NCBI GenBank assembly: GCA_008477525.1
Contig: SPDT01000004.1
Span: 4,278,001-4,342,000 of the forward strand
DNA from: Hypomyces perniciosus
Lineage: Eukaryota > Ascomycota > Sordariomycetes > Hypocreales > Hypocreaceae
Direction: 5' to 3'
DNA length: 64,000 nucleotides
The notes beneath the pieces are model-generated. The model saw nothing but the letters and a program-made list of their open reading frames with translations, was not told the DNA's origin and made no database searches. Each line of letters opens with the position of its first letter. The first letter of the stretch is position 1. A program made the translations under genes and the position numbers. Below are positions 1-12,719 of this stretch, piece by piece.

Positions 1-1436
1 TAAATAATAGTTATAAGCCAACCTTAATAAACAGGTAAATATAAAAGTATTTAGCCTAGTAAATAAAATAAATAAAGCCTTTAAGGCTATAGTAAAGGCA
101 GTCCTTTTAATTTAGAAAACTATAAGCATTCCTGTCTTATATAGAAAGTCAGGGGTCCCTTTAGCCAGTGTTGCCTTAGCCTAGGCCTAACTTAAATGCG
201 CAGTAAGATTTGCAGGACTAGATTAGGACTATCTAATCAGTTATTGCATTAATAAGAAACTCTTTCCCTAGCTGCTATAAACCAGGCTTTAGCGCACTGC
301 CGCCCTAGTTAACAGGACCATTAAACCTATACTTTTCGCTAAAAAGTCCTTATATATTCTCCCTAGTCTTAACCTAAAAGGTATAGGTAAACTAACTGCA
401 GTAAGGAAATACTTAGAGATAGTTAAGTCTCTCCCCCTCTATTTAATTTTAACCTACTTTAATAGGTTTTAAATTAAAAGGAATATAGGCTAGGGAGCAG
501 TCGCTTACTATAAAGTAAAAGCAACTATAAATATTAAATGCTTTAATAATGCAGAGGTTTATAATGTAGAGGTATAGGCTGCCTTAAAGGCTATAGAGCT
601 AGTGGCTAGGTATATAGAGGAAAACTGTATAATTTCAATAGCCTACCTTTTCTTAGATAACTTATCGGTGGTTGATAGGCTGCTTAGTAAGCCCCCCCCT
701 TTTATATAAAGAGTGTATATACACTTCCAGAAATTAATATAAAGTATCTCGCCTTGCAGGACCTTTATTTTATAGGTTTTAGGATATAAGGATATTATAG
801 GCAATAAATAAGCCGACTATTTAGCTAAATAAGGCGCGGCCCTCCCTGCTACGCTACAGAACTGGGCTATAATTATATACATTAAAAGATAAACTAAAGA
901 AAAAGTCGCGGAGGTAAAGGAATAAAACTAGCTTAGCAAGACCCTAGGGGGCTATAAATGATAGGGGCTCGGGGCCCTAGCTTCCCCCCTGGAACTTAAG
1001 CTCCTATGCCCTATCCTCTATAGGCTCCTGGCAGAAAGATTGGGATATAGGGACTTCCAAGAATACTATAAACGCTTTAGGCATAACAGAGAGTCTGTCT
1101 GCAAGTGCAGCGAACCAAAGAGATAAGGCCACTTCGCGGAATGCAGAATGGTCAGGCCTTTCCTCCCAGATATCCCCCCAGGAGAGACCCCCCTCTCTTA
1201 CCTACTCGGACCTATAGGAAGCAAGGCCTTCTAGAGATTAGTGGAGGAAGCGGACCTTTATGGCCCTCCCTTGGCGGAAACAGATTGACACCACCTAGAT
1301 TGACCCTCTTTCCTTTGTAAATTGAAACTCAGCGAACAGCGGCGCAAGCCGCCGGCTCCTGACGTCCTATTGCCCATAAGGGATTTGTGTAACTAGCTTA
1401 CTTAGTGGACGTAAATAATAAAACAAACAAACAAAA
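1..1436 (+). mobile_element. LINE retrotransposon, 3' part (copy 1, mutated)
   Basis: This is the 3' third of a non-LTR retrotransposon that continues off the left edge. Reading through stops, the plus strand shows a reverse-transcriptase-linked RNase H domain (DNLSVVDRLLSKP near 655-695 and a decayed form of the WVPGHxDIxGNExAD motif near 772-830). Near 1100-1180 there is a Cys/His-rich C-terminal knuckle (CKCSEPKR, then GHFAEC). It ends in an (AAAC)-type tail at 1420-1436. The same sequence forms the 3' end of the element at 6496-12405, aligning from about 10,966. Many in-frame TAG/TAA codons make it non-functional, but it is less AT-shifted than copy 2. Confidence 0.85.
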
Positions 1437-1952
1437 CTGGCCAATTAACAACTCTGTTCATATCTCAGACCCTGTCAATGCCGGCCCACTAAGCCCAAAT
1501 ACCCCGGCGACCTCGTAATGGCGGGATAGCGATAGTACTCGTACTATTACTACCGTATTATACCTTTTTGTTTCTTTACTTGGTAAATATCGACCGGTTT
1601 TTTCAAACCTAGCGTACCCCGTGACCCACCACGCATGTAAATGATAGACTGTACGGAGTACTCCGTACAGAGACCCCCCAAGTAGCTCCACCAAAAACCC
1701 ATCGCTCAGCTCGTACTCCGTGTATGACATTCTAAGCCCTAATACGGAGAAGCGGTGTAGTACTAATTGTTAATCGACAGGTACATAGTAGTATTCGGAC
1801 GCCCGTTGTCCAACACTAGGTATCCAACCTGACTCAACGTGTACGGAGTACTCCGTAAATAAAAGAAATCTGGAATAATAATACTGCCAATGGAATGCTC
1901 TGCCCATTACAGAGCAGCCTTCCGCCACTTTCGTTTACGTATCTGATCAATC
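1437..1952. other. Intergenic, with TACGGAGTA palindromes
   Basis: I see no convincing gene here. The stretch holds two perfect palindromes, GTACGGAGTACTCCGTAC at 1651-1668 and TACGGAGTACTCCGTA at 1842-1857. The last hundred bases are presumably the P450 promoter and leader. Confidence 0.5.
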
Positions 1953-3662
1953 ATGTGGCAAAATTTCGATACTAGCACCTCTACTGCTACAGCAGGGAGG
2001 GTAATTGCTTTGCTGTTGATTTCGGTACGAGACCAGCATCTCTACATCTTGATCTTGTCATCTGTCTAACTAAATATTTCAGATTCTTTTGTACGCTGTT
2101 GGAAAAGGGGTCTACAATGCCTTCTTCCACCCACTTTCGAATTACCCTGGCCCCAAGTTATTCGCAACCTCCCACCTTCCCCTAAGTTACTACATTGTAA
2201 AGGGGTCATTTTGTCAAAAGCTCAAAAGCCTCCATGAAAAGTATGGAGACGTTGTCCGCACCGCGCCAAACGAATTGTCGTTCTCAACACTGGCGGCTAT
2301 GCATGACATATTGTCGAAGCCGGGATTGCCCAAAAATCCCAGATTCTACATGTCCATTCCGGGCACAACTTCCAGTGTGGTTTCGGTAACAGGCACTAGC
2401 TCACCTTGCACAAGAGGCTAAACGCTAACGTTGGATAATATTAGCCTGAAGGGAACATGAATCATCGCCGAATACTTGCTTATGCCTTTTCCGAGAGGGC
2501 ACTCAGCGAACAAGAACCGCTCATTCAAACATACATCGACCAGTTAATAATGAAACTTCGGGAGAGTACGGGGACTCCTCAAGACATGGTCGACTGGTAC
2601 AATTTTACGACATTCGATATCATTGGAGACTTGGCATTGGGAGAGTCGTTTGATTGCCTTGTAAATTCGAAATTACACAGTTGGGTCTCTCTTCTCTTCA
2701 AGTACCAGAAGGTGACTGTGTTCCGAAATGTTGCCTCAAGGTTCCCAATAATTAGCAGGATTCTCCTCCCTCTGCTGGTTTCCAACAGTGTAATAAAAAG
2801 TCGAGAATACCATAGCAACTTTACAAAGGAAAAGGTGCTTCGCCGGCTGAGAGATGAGACGAATCGGCCTGATTTTATGCAACATGTTTTAAGACACAAC
2901 AACGAAAAGGTACGAACCTTCCACATTCACTGATTCATTAGCAGGCAATCGAATAAAAGCTTATTGTGTCACTAGACTGGCATGTCAGAAGCAGAATTAA
3001 TCCACACTTTTGGCATCTTATTAGTGGCAGGCAGCGAAACGACAGCAACATTACTCTCAGCTGTGACATTCTATCTGCTGGTCAACCCAGATGTCATGGC
3101 TCAGCTAGTCTCCGAGATTCGTGGAGCTTTCCAAAACGAAAATGATATTACTTTCGTGAGTGTTAGAAAGCTTAAGTATCAATTAGCAGTACTTGACGAG
3201 GCTATGCGAATCCATCCACCCGCGCCAATTGGCACTATTCGCATTACTCCTCCCCAAGGTGCACGAATCGCCGGTCACTGGGTTCCAGGTGACGTAAGTT
3301 ATCCCATTGTCATCCTATGGTTCATTACGAAACTTAGACTAACCATGGCGAAAGGTCACGGTCTATTCTGCCGCATATACCACCAGTCATGTCGAAGAAA
3401 ACTGGACGGATCCATATTCCTTTGTGCCTGAGCGTTGGCTAGATAATGAGCGATATGCTGAAGACAAGAGGGATACATCAGCCCCGTTCAGCCTTGGCCC
3501 TCGGGACTGTGTTGGGAGAAAGTATGTTGCCTTTTCACATTCTGTGACAGACGCCCCTGGCTAACTTTTAATTGCAGTCTTGCATATGCAGAGATGCGTG
3601 TGGTTCTGGCGAGAATTCTATGGAATTTCGAGCTCAAACTTGATGAAAGAAGCAGCAAGTGA
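1953..3662 (+). CDS. Cytochrome P450, six exons, late premature stop
   Basis: Membrane-bound heme monooxygenase of the type found in fungal secondary metabolism. Exons: 1953-2024, 2083-2385, 2445-2909, 2976-3293, 3355-3521, 3578-3662; introns are 56-66 nt and mostly in phase 0. Visible motifs are a hydrophobic N-terminus followed by HPLSNYPGPKL, the I-helix AGSETTAT, the K-helix ExxR (LDEAMRIHPP), and PERW, then the heme loop FSLGPRDCVGR. The frame ends at TGA 3660-3662, but the same frame stays open for 24 more codons to TAA at 3735-3737 and reads like a normal P450 C-terminus (KPPLFVKLTPVK). A TGG-to-TGA change therefore appears to have removed about 25 residues (469 aa instead of 494). It may be a pseudogene; it sits beside an adenylation-domain relic. 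Confidence 0.85.
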
Positions 3663-3923
3663 AATGATATGAAAATGTATAACTTATGGCAGAAGCCTCC
3701 GTTGTTCGTAAAGTTGACGCCAGTGAAGAGAAATTAAGAAAGACTGGACTCTCTCATGCAAAAATATATACTCCGCGTGCCCACTCAGGACATAGGTAGC
3801 TACTTGGGTATTAGGTTTGATAGCAGTGTTAGGGTATGTATCTCGTCGTCAATTATTACACCATGTCAACTTGGTCAGCTCCCAGTTCACGTCTCCTCCC
3901 CGCCCCAGAGGCAGGTTGCCGCT

Positions 3924-4187
3924 CTAACCAAGGCATCTCAGCCGGGCAATCGAACCGTGGTAGCCAGTGATAACACCATATGGCACAAAGACACGGATCC
4001 GCCACGTGTCAGGATGGATGGAAAAGAGGTGAGCGTCGAAGAGCTCATGGAGATGGCTGAGCAACAGGATACCGTTCTTGGCTGACCAGATGCGGTCCCA
4101 GGCCTCGCAGAGGCGGCGTGCACTGTATCTACAGTCACTAGCGAAAGCCATATAGACGGTGTAGACACGGTAGTGCTGTTGGGGCAC
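3924..4187 (-). pseudogene. HNH endonuclease-like protein, fragment
   Basis: A minus-strand reading frame contains ARRLCEAWDRIW, then NGILLLSHLHELFDAHLF and SIHPDTWRIRVFVPY. This resembles the C-terminal half of fungal HNH-domain proteins, where a leucine-rich NGILL...LHxxFD segment follows the HNH core. The N-terminal half with the catalytic histidines is missing and no start or introns can be placed, so I call it a relic. The assignment rests on pattern memory and is moderate. Confidence 0.45.
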
Positions 4188-4589
4188 GATGTGGCATGTA
4201 TGTATGCAGGGCTGGGCTGATGGCTGGACTTAAACACCATGATCGGCCTTGCATGTCAAGGCCCCCGCAAACTTCCTCCATAGCATAAACACTAGTCAGC
4301 CGTTAACACGATCACTCCCCTGATCATTGGTTATGGTTTACCATATATCACTAATGTGACACTTTTGCTTAAATAACACCCAGGTCTCCTGCCAACATAA
4401 TCCCTGTTCTGCGGTTTATCCCTTGGGAAACCCTTTAATGCCACAGTTCTGGCCCGTGCTTAGGATGTTTTAATACTAAAAAACACGGACACTTATTTCC
4501 ATACTAAAGTCTATTGCCATGGGCGGCTATTTATACCTCTAGCTCACCCACCCTATATTTTATAAGAGCTCAAAAGGCAGCTTCCGACA
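4188..4589. other. Intergenic, nothing recognised
   Basis: No coding potential, RNA gene or repeat that I can support between the HNH-like relic and the adenylation-domain relic. Confidence 0.4.
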
Positions 4590-5750
4590 CATGAAACTTG
4601 GCAAAGACATCGTTCTGCAGCAAAGCGCGTTGGGTTTTGCTGCCTCTCTCGCTTAAATCTTCTATGGTCTTGCAAATGGCGGCACGATTGTCACAGCCAG
4701 CAACCAGGACGATCCAGCGAGCCTTGCAAAGCTAATGCTGGAGGAGAAAATCAAGTTCGCCCTTTGCATACCATCAGAGTACTCGGTACTTTTTCAATTT
4801 GGGAGCGATTACCTGAAGCAGTGTAAAGACTAGCGTGTGGCAATGTGTGGTAGTGAAGAATTCACGCCGGGATTGAAAGCCAAGTTTCGCAATCTCAGCT
4901 TGCCCAACTTGGAGCTATTCAATGCTTATGGGCCGACCGAGGCTGCAGTGGCATCTTCTATGGGCATTGTTGCCTATCGTGAGGGAGGACCTAGCGATAC
5001 TGAGAAGGCACCCATTGGCCATCCTCTGCCGAATTATTCAGTTTACATTCTTGATGAAGATTTCAATAAGCCTCTTCCTGTGGGCTTTCCCGGGGAGCTA
5101 TGCATAGGTGGACCCGGAGTGGCTCTTGGGTACTTCCTCAATGATACATTGACAAAGGCGAAATTTGTTCCAGACAGTATCGTAGCCAAGAGTGGCGGAT
5201 CTTTCACAGGATCTACCGCTCTCTACTGTACTGGCGATAGAGGACGGATGTTGCGGGATGGCTCAGTTGCTTTCTTGGGGCGCATAGGTGGAGACTCTCA
5301 TATAAAGTTGCGAGGCATTCGTATTGAACTGGGTGAAATCTCGAGCTGCATACTAGAGAGGGCAAATGGATCCTTGAGCGATGCTGTTGTAGCACTAAGA
5401 GGGGAGATCGACCAGTTCCTGGTTGCCTGCGTTGTCTTCTTAGCAAACAGGGCACCTCAAGACGCTGCTGGCTACCTACGACAATTGCTACATGAGTTAC
5501 CACTTCCCGTCTACATGCGACCGGCTGTGGCAATACCACTCGAATTTCTTCCTATGACTGTGGCTGGAAAGTTGGATTACAGATCTCTCGGGTTGCTTCC
5601 GATCCCTGAGATCGGCCATGTTGAGGAAGATGCCCAACTGAGCGAATTAGAGACCGAAGTGAAACACCTCTGGGAGAAGGTGCTTCCGGGAGGATATCCA
5701 CTGAAAATCAGATTGTGACAAGCGGAAGAATAGCTGAAGCCACGGAGTAG
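4590..5750 (+). pseudogene. NRPS / PKS-NRPS adenylation domain remnant
   Basis: C-terminal two thirds of an amino-acid-activating adenylation domain plus the first residues of a carrier domain. Core motifs in order: ANGG (A4 region), NAYGPTE (A5), GELCIGGPGVALGY (A6), YCTGDRGR (A7), KLRGIRIELGEI (A8) and PMTVAGKLDYRSL (A10). Two in-frame stops lie upstream: TAA in LA*IFYGLANGG near 4654 and TAG in LKQCKD*RVAMCG near 4831, where the family would have Gln and Trp, so both fit C-to-T or G-to-A transitions. Near 5690 the frame slips and carrier-like sequence (STENQIVTSGRIAEATE) continues to TAG 5748-5750, stopping before the phosphopantetheine serine. No condensation or upstream PKS part remains. 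Long open frame from 4837 to 5718. Confidence 0.85.
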
Positions 5751-6336
5751 TGTATCCAAACTATACTTGCTTATTTAAAAGGAAATACACTACGAAATAC
5801 TTCGTACGTATGAAGTAGATTATACACAACTTCGTTCTGCATATCATCGTATCGCAATTCCTGTTTCTTATTAAACGTCTTATGCCTCAGCCCGGACGCT
5901 GCCACACAATGACCAAGGCCAAGACAATTATGATGATGTAAATGCAATATCCCTTGGTCGTTTTTTTTACTATGGCTTGTATGACTAGATCAACATCGTG
6001 TCCTGAGCCGACGAATTCGGGGTTCAACACCCCTCGAGTAGCGTGCCCATCTTTGTATGATTTGTCGTCATCAACAGCAAGCCGGCGACCCTAATCCGGT
6101 CAGAAAGCGCTTCTTCTGCTGGAATAGGGAATAGGGACCAGTCCCCCACCCCTAGAATCTCGTTCCAATCGGGGTTAGACATCTCCCACCTCCGCCTAGA
6201 TGTTATCATCTAGCTATTGTTCTCGATCATTATCCTCTTAGAGCCAACTCTCTGGGACTGGGAATTCAATGAAATCGAAGCCTTCAGTGTCAGCTAGCCA
6301 TTATTAAATTAAGGCTAGGCCAGTCTGTTATCTCAA
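5751..6336. other. Intergenic upstream of tRNA-Gly
   Basis: No supported gene. A variant palindrome (TACGAAATACTTCGTA, 5791-5806) related to the TACGGAGTA family is present. Confidence 0.4.
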
Positions 6337-6418
6337 GCGTAATTGGTTTAGTGGTAAAATTCTCCGTTGCCATCCCAGCAACGTCGGGGAGCCCTGGGTT
6401 CGATTCCCAGATTACGCA
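6337..6418 (+). tRNA. tRNA-Gly(GCC) with 11-nt intron
   Basis: Cloverleaf: acceptor GCGTAAT/ATTACGC with discriminator A; D arm GTTT-AGTGGTA-AAAT...; anticodon arm CTCCG-TTGCCA-[intron]-T-CGGGG; a 4-nt variable region; T arm CTGGG-TTCGATT-CCCAG. The anticodon GCC is at 6369-6371. An 11-nt intron (6373-6383) sits at the canonical position after base 37. T-rich sequence follows, consistent with Pol III termination. The LINE insertion starts 78 bp downstream. Confidence 0.93.
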
Positions 6419-6480
6419 CCATACTTTCCTTTTTACTGCTCTTTTATACATTAATTTTTTACTATCTGTACTACGGAGTA

Positions 6481-6495
6481 CGGTAATGCTATTCA
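6481..6495 (+). repeat. Target-site duplication of the LINE, left copy
   Basis: CGGTAATGCTATTCA occurs at 6481-6495 and again at 12406-12420 (16 bp if the preceding A is counted), immediately flanking the element between them. Confidence 0.9.
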
Positions 6496-9400
6496 AGCTT
6501 CCCTCTTACACCTACAGGTACCCCACCTTTTAGGTGCCTACTTACCAAAACTCACAACCTCTTAACTAGCTATTAAGAAAAACAAGCTTAATAATACTCT
6601 TTTACCCCTTTTAGGCATTTAAAGAAGGATAGCGAACGCTATTAGACTTTAAGTAAACTAGGGATAACTAAACCTTGCTGCTGTTAAGCGGGCAGTACTT
6701 TAATAACTTAAAAGGGAGGGCACTCTTTTACTTTTAAGATAAAGGGAGACTATAGTCCTTTTATTTATATTTAAAAAACACTATATTAACAATAAATATA
6801 TTAAAATTAATATCTTTAAATTTAATTTCGGCTTTAATATAAAACCTAATTTTTTTTTTAAAAAAAGATTTAAAAAAGCCTTTTTTCCTCCTTTTAAAGT
6901 AGGTTAATAAAAGCCTTTACTTTTATAAATAAAAAGCAGTTAAATATAGCATTTAATATCTTTATTTAAATTTAAAAAAAAAAATTTAATTTAAAAGGCT
7001 AAATAAGAAATATTACTTTTAATAGCCTAAATTATTAATAATTATCTAGCTAAATATTAAAAAAAAATACTATCTTTTAATAGCTATACTAATAAATAAA
7101 GCCTTTTTTAATACCTTTAAAAACCTCTTTTCTTTAAAGGCTTTTACGGACTTTAAAAAATTAAATAAAAACCCTCTTTTTACTTAATTAATAACTATTT
7201 AACTAATTAATAAAAAGACCTGCTAAAATATCAAATAATAGTAAATTAAGCTTTAGCCTTTAAATAAAATTAATATAAAAGCCCCCTTACTAGCTAATAG
7301 CTTAAAATAGGTTATATAGGCTATAATTGCAGCTATAGGTATAAATAAAAACCCTTTAATATAAAGAAATAGAAATAAACCTACCCTTTAAAGTAATAGT
7401 AAACTAGCCTTTATTATTTATAAAAATAAATAAAAATAAATAAAAGTTATTTTAAAGATTAATAATAAAATCTTCCTTTAAATCCCTTTAAACTATAGCT
7501 AAAAGAAAATTACTATTATTAGCGCTAAGAAGGAGGTTATTAAAATTAATAACCTTAAAAGTAAAAATATTATTTACTTTTAAAAAGTAAAGTTTAACTT
7601 TATACTTTAAATTAAAATAAAAGATATTAAAAAAAAGATCTTTACTTTAACTTTAACTGTAAAAATTAATAGCTTAAAGATTAAAAAAGTATATATATAA
7701 AAGAGCTTTTTTACAAATAGTATCTTTAAATATTATACTAATACTTTAAGCACCTCCTTTATAAATATACTAATTTTAATTAAAGTTAAAGTAAATATTA
7801 AATTTAAAGAACCTTTAATTTTTTATTAAAAGGCCCTTTTTAAATAAACTATTAATATTTACTATTATTTTATTTTATTTAAAAAAGATATTAAAGTAAA
7901 CTTTAAACTCTTTAATTATTTAGCTTTAATAAAACTTTATATTTAAAAAGCTTAAATAATTTAATATAATAAATACTTTAGCTTTTATAACCTTTAAAAA
8001 TATATTAAAACTATATACTATAAAAAGTATAATAAACCTACCTTTTAATATATTAATAAAAATAAAAATTATAATAACTTTATTTAATATATTAACTGCT
8101 TTAAACTTTACTGGTGTAATATTTTAAATTATTATATATATTTAACTATTAAAAATAATATAAAAATATATACTATTAAAAATAATTTAAAAGTATTAAA
8201 GAATTTAAAATTTAAAATTTTTAAAAAAAAACCCTGCCCTTTTTACTTTTAAGCCTAAACCTAGCGCACTTAAAGGAAAAGCCTTTTAAGCCACTTTAAC
8301 TAAATCTTTTACTGCTTTTAAGGCTTAAATTTAAAGACCCCTCCCTTTAAGTAAAATAATACCTTTTACCTTTATAATAAAGCCCTTTTAAAATAAAATT
8401 AATTTAATAAATATCTTTAATCGTTTATTAAAGGAAAATTTATTAGCCTATTTTATAATAAAAGTTATTAATTTTAATAACTTTATAAATAATACTTTAA
8501 AAAAATCCTTTAAAAAAATAAACTTTATAAATTTAATCTATAAATAATAAACTTTATTAAAACTATTAAAAAAACTTTAGCTTAAAAGTCTTTTAAGTTA
8601 ATATAAGAAAATAGGGATAATATTATAATATAGCCTTTTTATTAATTAAAAAAAACAGCTTTAATATTATATTTATTTAAAAGTTATAAATTTATTAAAA
8701 TCCTATATTATTTAAAAAATAAATAAAATTTTACTTTAACTTTTAAATATTCAATTTATTTAATAATTAAACAAAACTAAACCCTTTATTTTTAGATATA
8801 TTAAAAAATCATTAAATCTATTATATTAATAACTTTTACTTTTAAAATTAAAAAGCAATTATATTTATTAAATAAAAGTTTATAGCTATATTATTATTAA
8901 TATTTACTATAAAGCTTCTTTTAATATTATAATAAAAACCTTTAAAAAGTAAAGTTAACCCCCTTTAAACTTAATTATTATAAAAGACTTTAATATATTA
9001 TATTAAATATAGTAATTAAGCTAAATCCTAAATACTATAGGCAATAGACTAATTAAATAGGCAAATAAATATAATTTAACCCCTGCCTTTATAAATACCT
9101 TTATAAAGGATTCTAAAAAATGTATTACCTTTATTTTCTTTAACTGCCTTATATTAATAATTATCGCAAAAAACCTAAATATAGGCTTAAACTACTATAT
9201 AAATACTATTATACTTTTAAGCTTTATTAGGCTAATAGCTAATATAAAAAAGAAATATATTACTTTTAAAAGCTTATAAAAATTCAGCCAGTTAATATAT
9301 ATATATACCTAGCTCTTTTTAAAGGTAAATATAATTAGCTTAATTAAAAAAGAGTTAAATATAGTAATATAAATACTTTAAAGACTTTTCGCAGACTATA

Positions 9401-12400
9401 TATAATTAATGAATGAAAAGAGATATTAAAATAAATATAATACCCTTTAATAAAATAAAAACTATTAGATAGCCTATTTAGCTTATATTATAATACTCTT
9501 TAAAATTAATAAATAAATTAAAGTAAAGAAAATACTATATAATATAATTAAATATAAAAAACGCAATTATTAAAACAAAATTATAGTTAAAGCTAGCTTA
9601 AATAAAAGCATTTAATAAGTGGCTAAATAATATAAAGCTATAAACTAGTTTTAACCCCCCTTTTTAATAAATAGTAATAAGAGTATTTTAAATCTTAAAA
9701 AGTAAATACCTTTTTTAAAAGAATATTTACTATAGTAAAAGGGAGCTAAAAAGAATATTAAAAACCTTTAAGAACTTTAAATACTAGAAAACCTTTAAAT
9801 ACTATAAAATAAAATAGTTATTAAAAAGGAAGTAAAAAAGGCTATAATTAAAGCAGGGAATATTATATTTAATACAGATAATATATTTAATACAGATAAT
9901 ATATTAATTGCCTTTTTATATTATATATAGCCTACTATTAAGAGTTTATTATAAACCTTTTTAAAGGCTGCTTTAAGTTAAAATATTACCCCCTCCCTTT
10001 AAATAACGCTAAAGTTACTATTATACTTAAACCAAATAAACCTATCTATATAACTTATCAAGCTTTTAAGTTTATTTTACTGCTATTTTATATAAAAAAG
10101 GCTTTAAAAGGCTATTTATTAAAAGGGTATCCCTTTTAATATTTAAATATAAAATCCTTTTAAAGTTATACTTTAAAGCCCTCTTTAAAAAAGCAACTAT
10201 AAATCTAATCGCCTATTTAATTTATAATATTAAAGTTACTTTATATAAAAAAGCGGCTATAACTTTATTTACTTTTAATATTTTTAAGGCCTTTAATATT
10301 ATTATAAAGAATAAATTAATTTTATAGCTTAAATAATAAAAATAGCCTATTTAAGTTATAAAATAAATAGAGTTTTTTATAAATAATAAAATTGCCTTTA
10401 TTTATAAAAAAGATAATATTAACCTATTAAACTTTACCTTTAAATATAAAACTTTATAGGGATTTTTTATTTCTTTTATTATATTAATACTTTACTTTAG
10501 CTTAATTTTTTAATTTAAAAATTAATAATCTTATTTTAAATATAATTATAATATTACTATATTTATTATAAATAAATTTATTTAAAAAATAGTTACTTTT
10601 ATATAATAAGTATTTAATAGAATATTAAAGTAAAGAATAAAAAATATAATATCTTTCAACTATATTAAAATTAAATTACTATACTTTTACTATATAAAAG
10701 GCTAAATATATAAACAGGGCATTATAATTATAGGAAAATTAATTTAATTAAAAAAGAATATTTAATAGTTAAAGGTCTACTTTAATTTAAAGCTTTCTTT
10801 TAAGAAATATATAAAGATATTTATAGGTAAAATATATAAAGTCTTTAACTTTTTTAAATTATTTAATAAAACTTAAAAAGGCTTACCTTTTAAATCTATA
10901 ATATAAACTATAAAAGCTTATATTTTTATTGCTTTATATAAAATAAAAGTATAATAGCTAAAGTATAAATAATAATTATAAGTTAACCCTATTAAATAAA
11001 TAAATATAGGAATATTTAGCCTAATAAATAAAATAAATAAAGCTTTTAAAGCTGCAGTGAAAGTAATCCTTTTTATTTAAAAGACTATAAATATTCCTAT
11101 TTTATATAAAGAGTTAAAGGTCCTTTTAGCTAATATTACTTTAGCCTAAGCCTAACTCAGGTATATAGCAAAATTTACAGGATTAAATTAAAACTACTTA
11201 ATTAATTAATATATTAATAAAAAACTCCCTCTTTAACTATTATAAACTAGACTTTAATATACTGCTGCTTTAATTAGCAGGACTATTAAACTTATACTTT
11301 TTATTAAAAAGTCTTTATATATTATCTTTAATTTTAATTTAAAAGGTATAAATAAATTAACTATAGTAAAGAAATACTTAAAAATAATTACATCCCTCCC
11401 CTTTGATTTAATTTTAACCTACTTTAATAAATTTTAAATTAAAAAGAATATAAGCTAAAAAGCAGTTATTTATTATAAAGTAAAAGTAACTATAAATATT
11501 AAATAATTTAATAGTATAAAAGTCTATAATATAAAGGTATAAGCTACTTTAAAGGCTATAAAGCTAATAGCGAAATATATAAAAGAAGACTATATAATTT
11601 TAATAGCTTTCCTTTTTTTAAATAATTTATTAATTATTAATAAGCTATTTAATAAGCCCCCCTTTTTTATATAAAAAGTATATATATACTTCTAGAAATT
11701 AATATAAAGTATCTTGCCTTATAAAACCGTTATTTTATAGGTTTTAAAATATAAAGATATTATAGGCAATAAATAAATTAACTATTTAGTTAAATAAAGT
11801 ATAGCTTTCCCTACTGCGCTATAAAATTAAACTATAATTATATATATTAAAAAATAGATTTAAAAAAAAGTTATAAAGGTAAAAGAGTAAAATTAATTTA
11901 ATAAAACTTTAAAAGGCTATAAATAATAAAGACTTAAAGCTTTAACTTCCCCTTTAAAATTTAAACTTTTATACTTTATCCTCTATAAACTTTTAGCAGA
12001 AAGATTAAAATATAAAGATTTCTAAGAATACTATAAATACTTTAAGTATAATAGAAAGTCTATTTATAAATACAGCAAATTAAAAAGATAAAGCCACTTT
12101 ATAGAATATAAAATAGTTAGGCCTTTCCTTTTAGATATCCCCTTAAAAGAAACCCCCTTTTTTATTTACTTGGACTTATAGGAAATAAAGTATTTTAGAA
12201 ACTAGTAAAGGAAGTAGACCTTTATAATCCTCTTTTAGTAAAAATAGATTAATATTACCTAGATTCACCCTTTTTCCTTTATAAATTAAAACTCAGCGAA
12301 CAGCAGCGCAAGCCGCCAGCTCTTAATATCCTATTGCCTATAAGGGATTTATATAACTAGTTTACTTAATGGACGTAAATAATAAAACAAACAAACAAAA

Positions 12401-12405
12401 ACAAA
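6496..12405 (+). mobile_element. Full-length-looking LINE, heavily RIP-mutated (copy 2)
   Basis: A 5.9-kb AT-rich block bounded by a perfect 15-bp target-site duplication and ending in an (AAAC)-type tail. Its last 1.4 kb aligns with copy 1 at the window start, with differences that are overwhelmingly C-to-T and G-to-A, the hallmark of RIP. The same RNase H and Cys/His-knuckle regions are recognisable in decayed form (about 11,600-12,150). Stops occur in every frame, so nothing here can encode reverse transcriptase. The 5' end begins about 60 bp past the tRNA-Gly gene. Family is Tad1/I-like by virtue of the RNase H domain; the exact clade is not determined. Confidence 0.88.
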
Positions 12406-12420
12406 CGGTAATGCTATTCA
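12406..12420 (+). repeat. Target-site duplication of the LINE, right copy
   Basis: Second copy of CGGTAATGCTATTCA directly after the element tail. Confidence 0.9.
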
Positions 12421-12719
12421 CACAAATGAAAATTGATACTTGCACAGATAGTCTATACGCTACCACAAATCTGTAACCGCAATAGCAGCAGAGCTAGAGT
12501 TGATATTACACAACAGATATAATAGTTATAGCCAATACAGCAGGAGAGAGCGAGAGCGACCTAGGGATTGAAGAAGAGTTTGATGAAATTGTGCCGACCA
12601 CGCAGCCGGAAGAATAGTCAGCATAGGGTGGTAGAAGGGATACTGATGACCTGGTATTTAACGTATTGTTATAGCTACTTATTGGTGTAGTATTTCAGTT
12701 GTACAGCTAACTATAAATG
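12421..12719. other. Intergenic, unassigned
   Basis: A short acidic plus-strand stretch (about 12,547-12,618) reads ESESDLGIEEEFDEIV and then stops. It could be the tail of a lost gene, but I do not recognise it. Otherwise nothing is supported. Confidence 0.3.

Noticed and set aside
3756..4085. Plus-strand 109-codon frame after the P450
   Set aside because: It overlaps the minus-strand HNH-like relic antisense and has no recognisable content.
6840..12300. Centromere-like or mitochondrial AT-rich DNA
   Set aside because: Homology with the less mutated LINE at 1-1436, the target-site duplication and the tail show it is a RIP-mutated retroelement.
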